Shown here one piece after another: positions 8,765 through 17,467 of a stretch of DNA of 32,377 nucleotides (its first letter is position 1; every line of letters begins with the position of its first letter). The stretch is from Candidatus Dormiibacterota bacterium. Its GTDB lineage: Bacteria; Chloroflexota; Dormibacteria; Aeolococcales; Aeolococcaceae. The stretch lies in the NCBI GenBank assembly GCA_003142035.1, contig PLOF01000074.1, positions 111,939 to 144,315 of the forward strand, in the 5' to 3' direction. A program made the position numbers and the translations under genes. Below the pieces are notes generated by a model. The model ran no database searches and was not told the origin of the DNA. It worked only from the letters and a program-made list of their open reading frames with translations.

Positions 8765-10929
8765 ACAAGGTCGTACGCGTCGTCGATGTAGTCGAGGAGC
8801 ATCCGCGTCGCCGAGAACTGGGGGCCGATGCTCATCAGCGAGCGCTTGACCATGGCGATCCAGCCGTGGGGGACGCCGTCCGCGCCGCGGTCGTAGAAGA
8901 GGGGCACGACCTCGTTCTGGAGGACGTCGAAGAAGACGGAGGCATCGCGCTGGTCCTGGACGTGGGTGTCGAAGGCGACATCGCCGGGCAACCCCCAGCC
9001 GTTGGTGCCGTCGAATCCCTCCACCCACCAGCCGTCCAGGGTGGAGAGGTTGAGGCCGCCGTTCATGGCGGCCTTCATCCCGCTGGTGCCGCTCGCCTCC
9101 AGCGGCGGGCGGGGCAGATTGATCCAGAGGTCGCAGCCGCCGACCATCTGGAGCGCGATGGCGAGGTCGTAGTTGTCCAGGAAGGAGATCCGCTCGGCCG
9201 AACGGGGATCGTTCTTGAGGGCAAAGAGCCCCTGTGGGGAGCGCTTGCCCTCCTCATCGCTGGGGTGGGCCTTGCCGGCCACCAGGAACTGGACCGGAAG
9301 GGTCGAGCCGTCGAGCACGTCGCGGAGCCGCTGGGGGTCGGTGAAGAGCAGGTAGAGCCGCTTGTAGGTGGCGAGACGGCGGGCGAAGCCGATGGTGAGC
9401 GCGTGCTCGGTCAGGCCTCGCTCCGCCGCCTCCACGTACTCGCGAGGGTCGCTGCGGTCGAGGCGGTTGGCGATGGTCCGGTCGCGGGCCATCTCGACGA
9501 GCGCGGCGCGCTGGGTGTTGCGCACCTCCCACAGCTCCTCGTCGGGGATCCCCTCGACCGCCTTCCACGTCCTGGGGTCGGAGGCCCGCCCGACCCACCC
9601 CTCGCCGAGGTACCGGTCCAGCAGGCGGCGCATCGGAGTGCCCATCCAGGTGGGGAGGTGAACACCGTTGGTGACGTGGCTGATGGGGACGGTGTCGGCG
9701 GGGCGCTCGGGGAAGAGTGGCTGCCACATCTGGCGCGCCACCTCGCCATGGCGCCGGCTGACCCCGTTGGCGAACCGGCTCATTTTGATCCCGAGTGGGG
9801 TCATGACGAAGGGCTCGTGCGGGTTGTCCGGTTGGGTCCGTCCCAGCTGGAGGAAGCCGGCGTCGTCGAGGCCGACCTGGGAGGGATAGTCACCGAGGAC
9901 TGATTGGACCTCTGAGACGTCATACCCCTCGTTGCCCGCGGCCACCGGGGTGTGGGTGGTGAAGACCGTTCTCTCGCGGGCCAGCGCGAAGGCGGTCGAG
10001 CGGTCGTGCCCGGCGAGCATCTCGGTGCGGGCCAGCTCCAGGGGGGCCAGCCCGCCATGTCCCTCGTTGAGGTGGACGATGCAGGGGTCGATCCCCATCG
10101 CGCGCAGAGCCCGCACGGAGCCGATCCCGAGCAGCGCGTACTGGGCGAGACGAATCGCCCGGTCGGCGACGTACAGCCGGCCGGTGATCCAGCGGTCGAC
10201 CCGCCCGTTCTCCGGCCGTTCGGCGTCGAGGAGATAGAGCGGGGTCCGGCCCACCTCCACGCGCCAGACCTGGACCACCACCTCGCGGCCACGGAGGGGC
10301 ACCGGGACGGTGAGCGGGGTGCCGTCCGGCCCGAGCACCAGGGCGGCGGGGAGACGCTCGGGGTCCACCGGCCGCCAGTACTCGTGCTGGTACCCGCTCC
10401 CATCGGTGCGCTGCAGGAAGTACCCCTCTCGATAGAGGAGGCCGACCCCGACCATGGGGAGGGCCAGGTCGGAGGCCTCCTTGAGGATGTCCCCGGCCAG
10501 CACCCCCAGCCCCCCGGCGTAGATGGGCAACGAGCGGTGGATCCCGAACTCGGCGCAGAGGAAGGCGACGGGATGCCTCTCGGACGCCCGGCTCGCCAGC
10601 GGCGGACGGGCCAGCTCGGCGGTGAGCCGGCCCAGCATCGCCTCGGCGCGGCCGATCAGCAGGTCATCGCCGACCGCCCGCTGCAGCGCCTTCGAGGAGG
10701 TCTCGGTGAGGAGGCGGATCGGATTGCCGTTGCAGAGCTCCCAGCGCTGGGGATCGATGGCCTGGAAGAGATCCTCGGCATCCGGGTCCCAGGACCACAG
10801 GTAGTTGTAGGCGATCTGGGCGAAGGGGGCGAGCCGCGCAGGCAGACGCTCGGCAAGGGCGCCGGCCGCCGCCGCGATGTCGGCACGGCCGTCGAGGAGT
10901 GGGGACGCCGCCGGCAACGCCTGGTCCAT
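8761..10929 (-). CDS. glgP: Alpha-glucan (glycogen) phosphorylase, short type
   Basis: A 722-residue PLP enzyme releasing glucose-1-phosphate from storage alpha-glucans. The N-terminal PF11897-like segment (LPARLAPFAQIAYNYLWSWD) and the length mark the shorter TIGR02094-type phosphorylases rather than E. coli GlgP of about 800 residues. Other motifs are CAEFGIHRSLPIYAGGLGVLAGD, HLNEGHGGL and HVTNGVHLPTW. The PLP signature EASGTSGMKAAMNGG has its Schiff-base lysine at about residue 619. The start ATG 10929 has a TACCAT box ending 10 bases upstream on the minus strand, so the leader would be very short. It converges on the GGDEF-EAL gene (shared CTAG stops) and is divergent from the degenerate GGDEF gene. 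Confidence 0.94.
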   Translation of the reverse strand: MDQALPAASPLLDGRADIAAAAGALAERLPARLAPFAQIAYNYLWSWDPDAEDLFQAIDPQRWELCNGNPIRLLTETSSKALQRAVGDDLLIGRAEAMLGRLTAELARPPLASRASERHPVAFLCAEFGIHRSLPIYAGGLGVLAGDILKEASDLALPMVGVGLLYREGYFLQRTDGSGYQHEYWRPVDPERLPAALVLGPDGTPLTVPVPLRGREVVVQVWRVEVGRTPLYLLDAERPENGRVDRWITGRLYVADRAIRLAQYALLGIGSVRALRAMGIDPCIVHLNEGHGGLAPLELARTEMLAGHDRSTAFALARERTVFTTHTPVAAGNEGYDVSEVQSVLGDYPSQVGLDDAGFLQLGRTQPDNPHEPFVMTPLGIKMSRFANGVSRRHGEVARQMWQPLFPERPADTVPISHVTNGVHLPTWMGTPMRRLLDRYLGEGWVGRASDPRTWKAVEGIPDEELWEVRNTQRAALVEMARDRTIANRLDRSDPREYVEAAERGLTEHALTIGFARRLATYKRLYLLFTDPQRLRDVLDGSTLPVQFLVAGKAHPSDEEGKRSPQGLFALKNDPRSAERISFLDNYDLAIALQMVGGCDLWINLPRPPLEASGTSGMKAAMNGGLNLSTLDGWWVEGFDGTNGWGLPGDVAFDTHVQDQRDASVFFDVLQNEVVPLFYDRGADGVPHGWIAMVKRSLMSIGPQFSATRMLLDYIDDAYDLV

Positions 10930-11103
10930 GGGTCTGGCGATGGTACCAGCAGGGCTAAGGCAGCCCAGCGACGGCCTGCCGCGTGGGGCAACCCGGTGAC
11001 ACTTCGGTTCGGATTACCGCGCCCTCTTCACGGGCTGTTCGAAGAACGACCACGACCCATGACAGGGGAATGATGTCGATGCGTCTGACCCGTGTAGTGC
11101 GTT

Positions 11104-11115
11104 TAGCCTACGAGG
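11104..11115 (+). promoter_or_regulatory. Putative -10 box of a leaderless transcript for the degenerate-GGDEF gene
   Basis: TAGCCT at 11104-11109 is followed by 6 bases (ACGAGG) and ATG 11116. The position matches a leaderless start, although the GAGG directly before the ATG could be misread as a ribosome site with no spacing. There is no good -35. Confidence 0.45.
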
Positions 11116-12129
11116 ATGCAACGTGAGGTCACCTCCCTGAACCGGCGTGTCCCGCTGACCGTGGTCGACGCCTCCGACCTGGACTGCATCCCCGAGAGGG
11201 GGACGGAGTGGGCCGACGCGCTCTCCGAGGCGGCGCTCCAGCTGGTGCGCTCGGCCAGCGAGGCGGAGGTGGCCGCTGCCATCCGGACGGCGGCCACCAC
11301 GCTGGCGCCGGGCAGCCCGGTCCGGGTCGCCTCCTCGAGCCCCGGCGGCTGGCACCTGATCCTCGCCCAGGACCCCGACGAGGAGACCCTCCTCCGCCTC
11401 CCGCTCCGGGCCGGCGGCACCCTTCTCGGGGAGCTGTCGGTGCTCGGCGCCGTGCCCCTCCCCGCGGTCCAGGCGACCGCCATCGCGGAGCTCGCATCCC
11501 ATGCCGCGCTCGCTCTGGCCCGCCTCGAGTACGGACAGCTGATCAGCGGTGTCACCCCCGGCCAGGACGACCCGGAGATCTTCGCAGCCACGTCCTTCCG
11601 CGATCCCCTCACCAACCTCCCGAGCCGGATGCTCTTTCACGATCGGGTGGAGCACGCCCTCCACCGGCGGTCGCGGCACGTCCATCCGGTCGCGGTCATG
11701 GTCATCGACCTGGCCGGTTCCATCACGGCCGTCAAGCAGGGGATGGGGGATGATGCCGCCGACCGGCTGATGGTGCAGGTCGCCAAGCGGCTCCAGCACC
11801 TGGTCCGCTCGGCCGACAGCCTCGCCCGTCTGCGCGAGGACCAGCTGGGTGCCCTCCTCGACGACCTCGACAGCGCGGCGGACGCCGGCCTCGTCGCCGA
11901 GCGGCTGGTGGGGGCGCTGAGCATGCCGTTTGTCCTCGAGAGCGATGTCCCGGTCTCGCTCCAGGCTTACGTCGGCATCGCGGTCAACTCCGGCGCCGCG
12001 GAGTCGGCGGTCGAGCTGCTCCACAAGGCGGGGAAAACGGCGCAGGCGGCGCGCGAGCGCGGGGTGGGCTTCGAGGCCAACCCGGGACGGCCACGCGTCC
12101 ACGTCAAGGCCCGATCCGCGCGCTCCTAG
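11116..12129 (+). CDS. GAF-like plus degenerate GGDEF-domain protein
   Basis: A 337-residue cytoplasmic protein. Residues about 30-140 look like a GAF-type sensor (alpha/beta, ending in ATAIAELASHAALALARLEYG). Residues 160-330 follow the GGDEF fold: FRDPLTNLPSRMLFHDRVEHAL replaces the usual DxLTGLxNR start, and VMVIDLAG replaces the metal-binding strand. At the GGDEF position the sequence is RLREDQLGALL (R240-E-D-Q-L244), so the signature glycines are lost and cyclase activity is unlikely. The RxxD I-site is recognisable only as RSAD (231-234), six rather than five residues before the altered motif. It may act as a c-di-GMP effector or a scaffold (inference). It is divergent from glgP and 88 bases upstream of aceE. 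Confidence 0.75.
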   Translation: MQREVTSLNRRVPLTVVDASDLDCIPERGTEWADALSEAALQLVRSASEAEVAAAIRTAATTLAPGSPVRVASSSPGGWHLILAQDPDEETLLRLPLRAGGTLLGELSVLGAVPLPAVQATAIAELASHAALALARLEYGQLISGVTPGQDDPEIFAATSFRDPLTNLPSRMLFHDRVEHALHRRSRHVHPVAVMVIDLAGSITAVKQGMGDDAADRLMVQVAKRLQHLVRSADSLARLREDQLGALLDDLDSAADAGLVAERLVGALSMPFVLESDVPVSLQAYVGIAVNSGAAESAVELLHKAGKTAQAARERGVGFEANPGRPRVHVKARSARS

Positions 12130-12217
12130 CCCCGGGCTGGACGGCGTCCTGGTCGACGCCAAGTCGAGTAGGCTCTTGGGAGGGGGTGGTCAGGAAGCCC
12201 CCTCTCAGCGAGGACTT

Positions 12218-14899
12218 ATGACCTTCGACGCCTTTCTCCAGCAGCTCCCCGACGCCGATCCCGACGAGACCGCAGAGTGGCTGGAATCACTCGACAACCT
12301 GGTCGCCACAGAGGGCGCGAGCCGTGCCCGGTACGTCATCGGCAAGCTGCTGGCCCGGGCCAAGCGCCTTCAGGTCGGCATCCCGGCGATGGTCCAGAGC
12401 GCCTTCATCAACACCATCCCGCCCGAGGAGGAGCCCTGGTTCCCCGGCGACGAGGCGATGGAGCGCCGCATCCGCCGGATCGTCCGCTGGAACGCGGCGG
12501 TCATGGTGGCCCGGGCCAACAAGAAGTTCGACGGCATCGGTGGCCACCTCTCGACCTACGCCTCGTCGGCGTCCCTCTACGAGGTCGGCTTCAACCACTT
12601 CTTCCGGGGCAAGGACGACGGCAGGCCGGGCGACCAGGTCTTCTATCAGGGGCACGCGGCTCCGGGCATCTACTCCCGCGCCTTCCTCGAGGGCCGGCTC
12701 AGCAAGGACCAGCTCGACCACTTCCGCCGCGAGACGGCGGGACGCGGCCTCAGCTCGTATCCGCACCCGCGGCTTCTGCCCGAGTTCTGGGAGTTCCCAA
12801 CGGTCTCCATGGGCATCGGGCCCCTCAACGCGATCTACCAAGCACGATTCAATCGCTACCTCTACAACCGGCAGCTGGTCGACACGTCGGAGTCGCGGGT
12901 CTGGGCCTTCCTCGGCGACGGTGAGTGCGATGAGCCGGAGGCGATCGGCGCTCTCTCGCTCGCAGCGCGCGAGGGTCTCGACAACCTCACCTTCGTCATC
13001 TCCTGCAACCTGCAGCGCCTCGACGGTCCGGTCCGGGGCAACAGCAAGGTCATCCAGGAGCTGGAGTCGATCTTCCGCGGCGCCGGCTGGAACGTCATCA
13101 AGGTGATCTGGGGCAGGGAGTGGGATCCGCTGCTCGCCCAGGATGCCGACGGCGTCCTGGTCAATCAGATGAACACCACCAACGACGGGCAGTTCCAGAA
13201 GTACGCTGTCGAATCCGGCGCCTACATCCGCGAGCACTTCTTTGGGCCCGACCCACGGCTCCGCAAGCTGGTGGCTCATCTCTCCGACGAGGACCTGCCC
13301 CGGCTGCGGCGCGGCGGCCACGACTACCGGAAGCTCTACTCCGCCTACAAGCTGGCAGTGGAGCAGAAGGAGATCCCCACCGTCATCCTCGCCCACACCA
13401 TCAAGGGCTGGACCCTCGGCCAGCAGTTCGAGGGGCGCAACGCCACCCACCAGCTCAAGAAGTTCACCGAAACCGAGCTGCGGGCGTTCCGCGACCGCAT
13501 CCAGCTGCCCATCACCGACAAGCAACTCTCCGAGGGCCTGCCCCCCTACTACCACCCCGGGCCAAAGTCACCCGAGGTCGAGTACCTGATGAGCCGGCGG
13601 CTCGCCCTGGGCGGGCCGGTGCCGCGGCGGAACGTGGTCTCCAAGAAGCTGGACGGTCCGGATGACGGCGCCTGGGACGACTCGTTCAAGGGGTCGGGAG
13701 GCCGGGCCGCGTCGACCACCGCCGCCTTCACCGCCATCCTCCGCAACCTCCTCCGCGACAAGAGCATCGGGCGTCGGATCGTCCCCATCATCCCCGACGA
13801 GGCGCGCACCTTCGGCATGGACGCGCTCTTCCGCGAGGTCAAGATCTACGCGGCCCACGGCCAGCAGTACGAGCCGGTCGACGCCGAGATGGTGCTCAGC
13901 TACAGCGAGGCGAAGGACGGGCAGATGCTCGAGGAGGGCATCACCGAGTCGGGCGCGATGGGCTCCTTCACCGCCGCCGGCACCGCCTACTCGACCTTCG
14001 GCGAGCCGATGATCCCCTTCTACATCTACTACTCGATGTTCGGCTACCAGCGGGTCGGCGACCTGATCTGGGCCTTCGCCGACTCCCGCGGACGCGGCTT
14101 CATGCTCGGCGGGACGGCGGGGCGCACCACCCTGAACGGCGAGGGCCTGCAGCACCAGGACGGCCACTCGCCGCTCCTCTTCTCGGTCCTCCCCCACGTG
14201 CGCGTCTACGACCCCGCTTACGCCTACGAGCTGGCGGTGATCCTCCGTGAGGGTATCCAGCGGATGTGCCGCAACGACGGCGACGCCCTCTACTACCTCA
14301 CCCTCTACAACGAGAACATCGTCCAGCCGCCCAAGCCGGACGGCGTCGATGACGCCATCCTGCGCGGCCTCTACCTGCTGCGGCCAGCGCCGGTCGAGAA
14401 GAAGCACCGGGCCACCATCCTCGCCAGCGGACCGGCGGTGGCGGCAGCGCTCACCGCCCAGGAGCGCCTGGCCGAGAACAACGACGTCGCCGCCGACGTA
14501 TGGAGCGTCACCAGCTACCAGCAGCTCCGCAACGACGCCCTCGAGGTGGAGCGGTGGAACCGGCTGCACCCGGAGCAGGAGCCGCGCATCTCGCACATCG
14601 CGGAGCAACTGGGCGAGCGTCCGGGACCGATCGTCGCCGTCACCGACTACGTCAAGGCGGTGTCCGACCAGGTGGCCAGATTCGTCCACCAGGAGTTCAT
14701 CCCCCTGGGGACCGACGGCTTCGGCCGGAGCGATACGCGGCAGGCGCTGCGGCGCCACTTCGAGACCGACGCCGAGCACGTCACGGTCGCGGTGCTGGAT
14801 GGATTGGCCCGCGCCGGGGAGATCCCCCGCCACGAGGTCGCCGCCGCTCTGGAGCAGTACGAGATCGACACCGAGCTGCCCGAGCCGCGGGTGCGGTAG
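12218..14899 (+). CDS. aceE: Pyruvate dehydrogenase E1 component (homodimeric type)
   Basis: An 893-residue thiamine-diphosphate enzyme that decarboxylates pyruvate and passes the acetyl group to the lipoyl E2. The order is typical of AceE: N-terminal NxI/GGHLSTYASSASLYEVGFNHFFRG, then the ThDP/Mg motif GDGECDEPE (233-241) with NLQRLDG about 25 residues on. The middle segment EARTFGMDALFREVKIYA and the C-terminal transketolase_C-like region (VWSVTSYQQLRNDALEVERWN) follow. The frame is open upstream, but homology starts at MTFDAFLQQLPDADPDETAEW. ATG 12218 has GAGGA at 12210-12214. TAGGCT (12169-12174) could be the -10. No E2 or E3 gene is in the window, so they are encoded elsewhere, as in many actinobacteria. 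Confidence 0.96.
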   Translation: MTFDAFLQQLPDADPDETAEWLESLDNLVATEGASRARYVIGKLLARAKRLQVGIPAMVQSAFINTIPPEEEPWFPGDEAMERRIRRIVRWNAAVMVARANKKFDGIGGHLSTYASSASLYEVGFNHFFRGKDDGRPGDQVFYQGHAAPGIYSRAFLEGRLSKDQLDHFRRETAGRGLSSYPHPRLLPEFWEFPTVSMGIGPLNAIYQARFNRYLYNRQLVDTSESRVWAFLGDGECDEPEAIGALSLAAREGLDNLTFVISCNLQRLDGPVRGNSKVIQELESIFRGAGWNVIKVIWGREWDPLLAQDADGVLVNQMNTTNDGQFQKYAVESGAYIREHFFGPDPRLRKLVAHLSDEDLPRLRRGGHDYRKLYSAYKLAVEQKEIPTVILAHTIKGWTLGQQFEGRNATHQLKKFTETELRAFRDRIQLPITDKQLSEGLPPYYHPGPKSPEVEYLMSRRLALGGPVPRRNVVSKKLDGPDDGAWDDSFKGSGGRAASTTAAFTAILRNLLRDKSIGRRIVPIIPDEARTFGMDALFREVKIYAAHGQQYEPVDAEMVLSYSEAKDGQMLEEGITESGAMGSFTAAGTAYSTFGEPMIPFYIYYSMFGYQRVGDLIWAFADSRGRGFMLGGTAGRTTLNGEGLQHQDGHSPLLFSVLPHVRVYDPAYAYELAVILREGIQRMCRNDGDALYYLTLYNENIVQPPKPDGVDDAILRGLYLLRPAPVEKKHRATILASGPAVAAALTAQERLAENNDVAADVWSVTSYQQLRNDALEVERWNRLHPEQEPRISHIAEQLGERPGPIVAVTDYVKAVSDQVARFVHQEFIPLGTDGFGRSDTRQALRRHFETDAEHVTVAVLDGLARAGEIPRHEVAAALEQYEIDTELPEPRVR

Positions 14900-14942
14900 G
14901 GGCTGATTCCGGACAACGGGAGCCCCCCTCCCTTCTGAACCC

Positions 14943-14968
14943 GGTTAAGGACTTTATTGTCCCAAACC
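14943..14968. terminator. AT-rich imperfect hairpin between convergent genes
   Basis: GGTTaaGGAC-TTTATT-GTCCcaAACC forms two 4-bp stems separated by a 2x2 internal mismatch. It lies 44 bases after the aceE stop and before the convergent GNAT gene. It is an AT-rich island in GC-rich DNA. A bidirectional terminator is the likely role, but the stem is weak and there is no U-tract. Confidence 0.35.
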
Positions 14969-15004
14969 ACCTGGAGCGGGGCCAGGGGGTGGGCGAGCGC
15001 CGCG

Positions 15005-15550
15005 TCAGAGCGGCCGGGTCATCTCCAACTCGAGCAGGGTGGGGTCGTCCTCGCGCACCGGCTGAGTGGCGCCGGTGCGGACAAAGCCGAGGCGGGCGTA
15101 GAGTGCCTCGGCGGCGTCGTTGCCCACCGTGACCCAGAGATCGATCGCCCGAAACGGTGACGCCGTGGCCCAGTCGATGACCGCGCGCACCAGCAGGCCG
15201 CCGATCCCCTGTCGGCGCCAGTCGGGGTGCACCCACATCCCGACAAGGTCGGCGTGGCCCGCCACGTCACCGGGGGTCCCGGCCGCAGTGCCGACCAGAC
15301 CGTCCGAGGCGCTGGCGGCGAAGGTGGACCTCCGGATGAGCCGCGTCTGCAAGTCGGCCGGCGTCATCCCCTCCTCATCGGCGACCGTCGATCCGAAGGC
15401 GCTCGGAGCGTCGGCGAGCGCCGCCAGGCGGATCTGGCGGTATGCGGCCCAGTCAGATGGTCGAAGACGGACGACCGAGATCCCGTTCACCGCGCCACCT
15501 CCGATCAGGGCGTGCAAGGTTCCAGAACGCGGGACGGGGATCCAGCCCAT
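15005..15550 (-). CDS. GNAT-family N-acetyltransferase
   Basis: A 181-residue acetyltransferase of unknown substrate. The acetyl-CoA pyrophosphate loop RRQGIGG is at about residues 112-118, and the C-terminal signature VGNDAAEALYARLGF at 142-156. Both are typical of small-molecule or protein N-acetyltransferases of the RimI-like group. ATG 15550 was chosen because AGGAG lies 5 bases upstream. An in-frame ATG at 15622 would overlap the preceding gene and encode a Pro/Ser-rich non-homologous stretch; GTG 15490 is a further possibility. It starts 10 bases after the stop of the MalY-like gene and is the last gene of that minus-strand operon. Confidence 0.88.
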   Translation of the reverse strand: MGWIPVPRSGTLHALIGGGAVNGISVVRLRPSDWAAYRQIRLAALADAPSAFGSTVADEEGMTPADLQTRLIRRSTFAASASDGLVGTAAGTPGDVAGHADLVGMWVHPDWRRQGIGGLLVRAVIDWATASPFRAIDLWVTVGNDAAEALYARLGFVRTGATQPVREDDPTLLELEMTRPL

Positions 15551-15560
15551 GTCGTCTCCT

Positions 15561-16712
15561 CTATCCGGCGGCCGCCCGCATCCGCCCCACGATCTCGACG
15601 AGGATCTCGGGGGCGGTGGCAATGGTGGCCCGCACCCACCCGGTGCCGACGGAGCCGAAATCCGAGCCCCGCCGCAGGGCGACCCGACCCTTCTTCAGGA
15701 ACACCTTGGCAGGCTCTCCGCCCAACTCCAGCCGCGTGCAGTCGAGCCAGGCCAGGTAGGTGCCCTGGGGCGGGACGTAGCCGACCCCCGGGAGTCGTTC
15801 CGCCAGGAGCTCACCGAAGAGGCGGCGGTTGCGGTCGAGAAGCACCAGGAGCTGGTCGAGCCAGGGTCCGCCATCGCGGTAGGCGGCGGTCGAGGCGATG
15901 ACCCCCAGGATGCCGGCGCCAGCGACGAGCTCCTCGGGCAGGCGGCGGACCAAGGCGCGGAGGGCCGGAGCGGCCGTGATCAGCTGCGCACACTTGAGAC
16001 CGGGAAGGTTCCACGCCTTGCTGGCGGAGACCAGGGCGATGCCGCGCGCCTGCGCCTCGGGGAGGGAGAGGAAGGGGACGTGACGGGCGCCCTCCAGGGT
16101 GAGTGGCGCGTGGATCTCGTCGGCAAGCACCAGGACCCGGAAGCGCTCGGCGAGCTCGGCGATCTTGCGGAGCTCCTCCTCCGTCATCACCAGTCCCGTC
16201 GGGTTGTGGGGGTTGCAGAGGAGATAGACGGCGGCACCCTGGGTGAAGGCCGCCTCGACGGCGTCGAGGTCCAGCACCCATCCACTGCCGGCGCGAGCGA
16301 GCGGAGCCTCGACCACCCGGCATCTCGTCTCGCCGATGTGGTGAAAGAAGGGCGGGTAGGCGGGCGTGTTGATGACCACGCCACTCCCCGGGGGCACGGC
16401 GCGGCGCAAAAGCTCGCTCACCCCGGCCATGACGTCGGGGATCACCCGGATGTCGGCGGGGTCGACATGCCATCCGAAGCGCGCGTGGTGAAAGCTCGCC
16501 GCGGTTTGAACGAGCTCGGGGTCGGAAGTGGCATAGCCCGTGTCACCCGCCGCGATGGCGTCCTCGAGGGCGCGAGTCACCGGGCCGGCCAGGGTGACGT
16601 CCATCTCGGCGACGAAGGTGGGGATCACGTCGGCGGGATAGGCGCGCCACTTGTAGCTCCGCCGCCGGCGCAGCTCGGAGAGCGGGAGCCAGCGCGGCTG
16701 ATCGTCGCTCAT
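15561..16712 (-). CDS. PLP-dependent aminotransferase/C-S lyase, MalY/PatB family
   Basis: A 383-residue fold-type I PLP enzyme. Motifs: VIPTFVAEMD (30-38), DTGYA (57-61), NPHNPTG (167-173), LADEIHAPL (197-204) and the Schiff-base lysine in VSASKAWNLPGLKC (K232). The W-x-AEMD start and the SASKAWN lysine motif fit MalY/PatB cystathionine beta-lyase-like proteins better than generic class I aminotransferases. Its substrate could be cystathionine or a cysteine conjugate, but a true aminotransferase is not excluded. Its ATG overlaps the stop of the RNA ligase-like gene (TCAT at 16709-16712, ATGA on the minus strand), so the two are coupled. Confidence 0.9.
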   Translation of the reverse strand: MSDDQPRWLPLSELRRRRSYKWRAYPADVIPTFVAEMDVTLAGPVTRALEDAIAAGDTGYATSDPELVQTAASFHHARFGWHVDPADIRVIPDVMAGVSELLRRAVPPGSGVVINTPAYPPFFHHIGETRCRVVEAPLARAGSGWVLDLDAVEAAFTQGAAVYLLCNPHNPTGLVMTEEELRKIAELAERFRVLVLADEIHAPLTLEGARHVPFLSLPEAQARGIALVSASKAWNLPGLKCAQLITAAPALRALVRRLPEELVAGAGILGVIASTAAYRDGGPWLDQLLVLLDRNRRLFGELLAERLPGVGYVPPQGTYLAWLDCTRLELGGEPAKVFLKKGRVALRRGSDFGSVGTGWVRATIATAPEILVEIVGRMRAAAG

Positions 16713-17290
16713 CTGGCCGGTCTCCCCGTCCCAGCAGGACGACGCTCGACCCCGATCCCGAACGGGAGCCGCGATCGAACGTGGTAGCCGTTACGGGACT
16801 CGTAGAGGATGACCTGGTCGGCGGTGAAAGCCGGGAGCGCGACGGGCACCGCCACCTCGCTCCGCCAGCCTGCCAGGTCGAATCGCGGCGTCGGCCGGCC
16901 GAGGGTCACGTGCGGACGGAAGGGACGGGAGTCGACCTCGTACCCACACCGCGCCACCGCAGCGCGGACATTTGCCGCCAGCCCGGCAAGGGCGGTGGAT
17001 TCCTCGACCAACCCGACCCAGAGCACCCGCGCCCGCGCCCCCCCGGGGAAGCTGCCCAGGCCGCCAAGCCGGAGCGGAAACGGCTGCTCCCGCGCGGCAG
17101 CCTCGCCAACCGCCTCGACGAGCCCGTCCACCCGATCGAGAGCCAGCTCCGCGAAGAAGTGCAGCGTGATATGGGTGGTGGCGGTGTCGACCCAGCGCAC
17201 GCCCGCGACGCGCGGGCGGAGCTTCTCGACGTGCGCGGCGAGCAGCCCGTGCGCGGGCGGTCCGACAGGGACGGCGAGGAAGGCCCTCAG
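16709..17290 (-). CDS. thpR: 2'-5' RNA ligase / RNA 2',3'-cyclic phosphodiesterase (ThpR-like), 5' end disrupted or CTG start
   Basis: A two-histidine (2H) phosphoesterase acting on RNA 2',3'-cyclic phosphate ends. Both HxT motifs are present: HITL (in THITLHFF) and HVTL (in RPHVTLGR). The nearest standard start is GTG 17200, but that omits the first family strand. The same frame continues upstream to 17290 and reads RAFLAVPVGPPAHGLL..RVAGVRWVD, matching the usual N-terminus (M-R-x-F-x-A-x). The codon at the expected Met is CTG (17290-17288). Further upstream, ATG 17322 lies 7 bases after a TAAACT box but is out of frame by one base: it reads MLVSRSPVRLP and then TGA. One extra G in the GGGG at 17290-17293 would join the two frames. 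So this is either a CTG start, a real frameshift or a base-calling error. Confidence 0.78.
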   Translation of the reverse strand: MRAFLAVPVGPPAHGLLAAHVEKLRPRVAGVRWVDTATTHITLHFFAELALDRVDGLVEAVGEAAAREQPFPLRLGGLGSFPGGARARVLWVGLVEESTALAGLAANVRAAVARCGYEVDSRPFRPHVTLGRPTPRFDLAGWRSEVAVPVALPAFTADQVILYESRNGYHVRSRLPFGIGVERRPAGTGRPAR

Positions 17291-17322
17291 GGGAGGCGAA
17301 CCGGAGAGCGGGAGACGAGCAT

Positions 17323-17335
17323 TGGATTCAGTTTA
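17323..17335 (-). promoter_or_regulatory. Putative -10 box upstream of the ThpR-like gene
   Basis: On the minus strand TAAACT (17335-17330) is followed by 7 bases and an ATG (17322-17320). This is close to the leaderless geometry seen elsewhere in the window and supports 17322 as the ancestral start of the ThpR-like gene. No convincing -35 was found. Confidence 0.4.
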
Positions 17336-17467
17336 CCGGCGGTCGCAGCGGCTCGGAGAGCGCCCGTCCGCCGCTGGAGCGCACTCTGTACACTTCCGGC
17401 CCCGAACGGTGGCCAGAGGGGAGGTACCTCCCCATCACCGAGCCGGACCTGCCAGGGAACGATCTCC

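Noticed and set aside
11036-11050. GTTC-GAA-GAAC repeat upstream of the degenerate GGDEF gene as an SOS site
   Set aside because: The half-sites are in the reversed order and spacing compared with GAAC-N4-GTTC.
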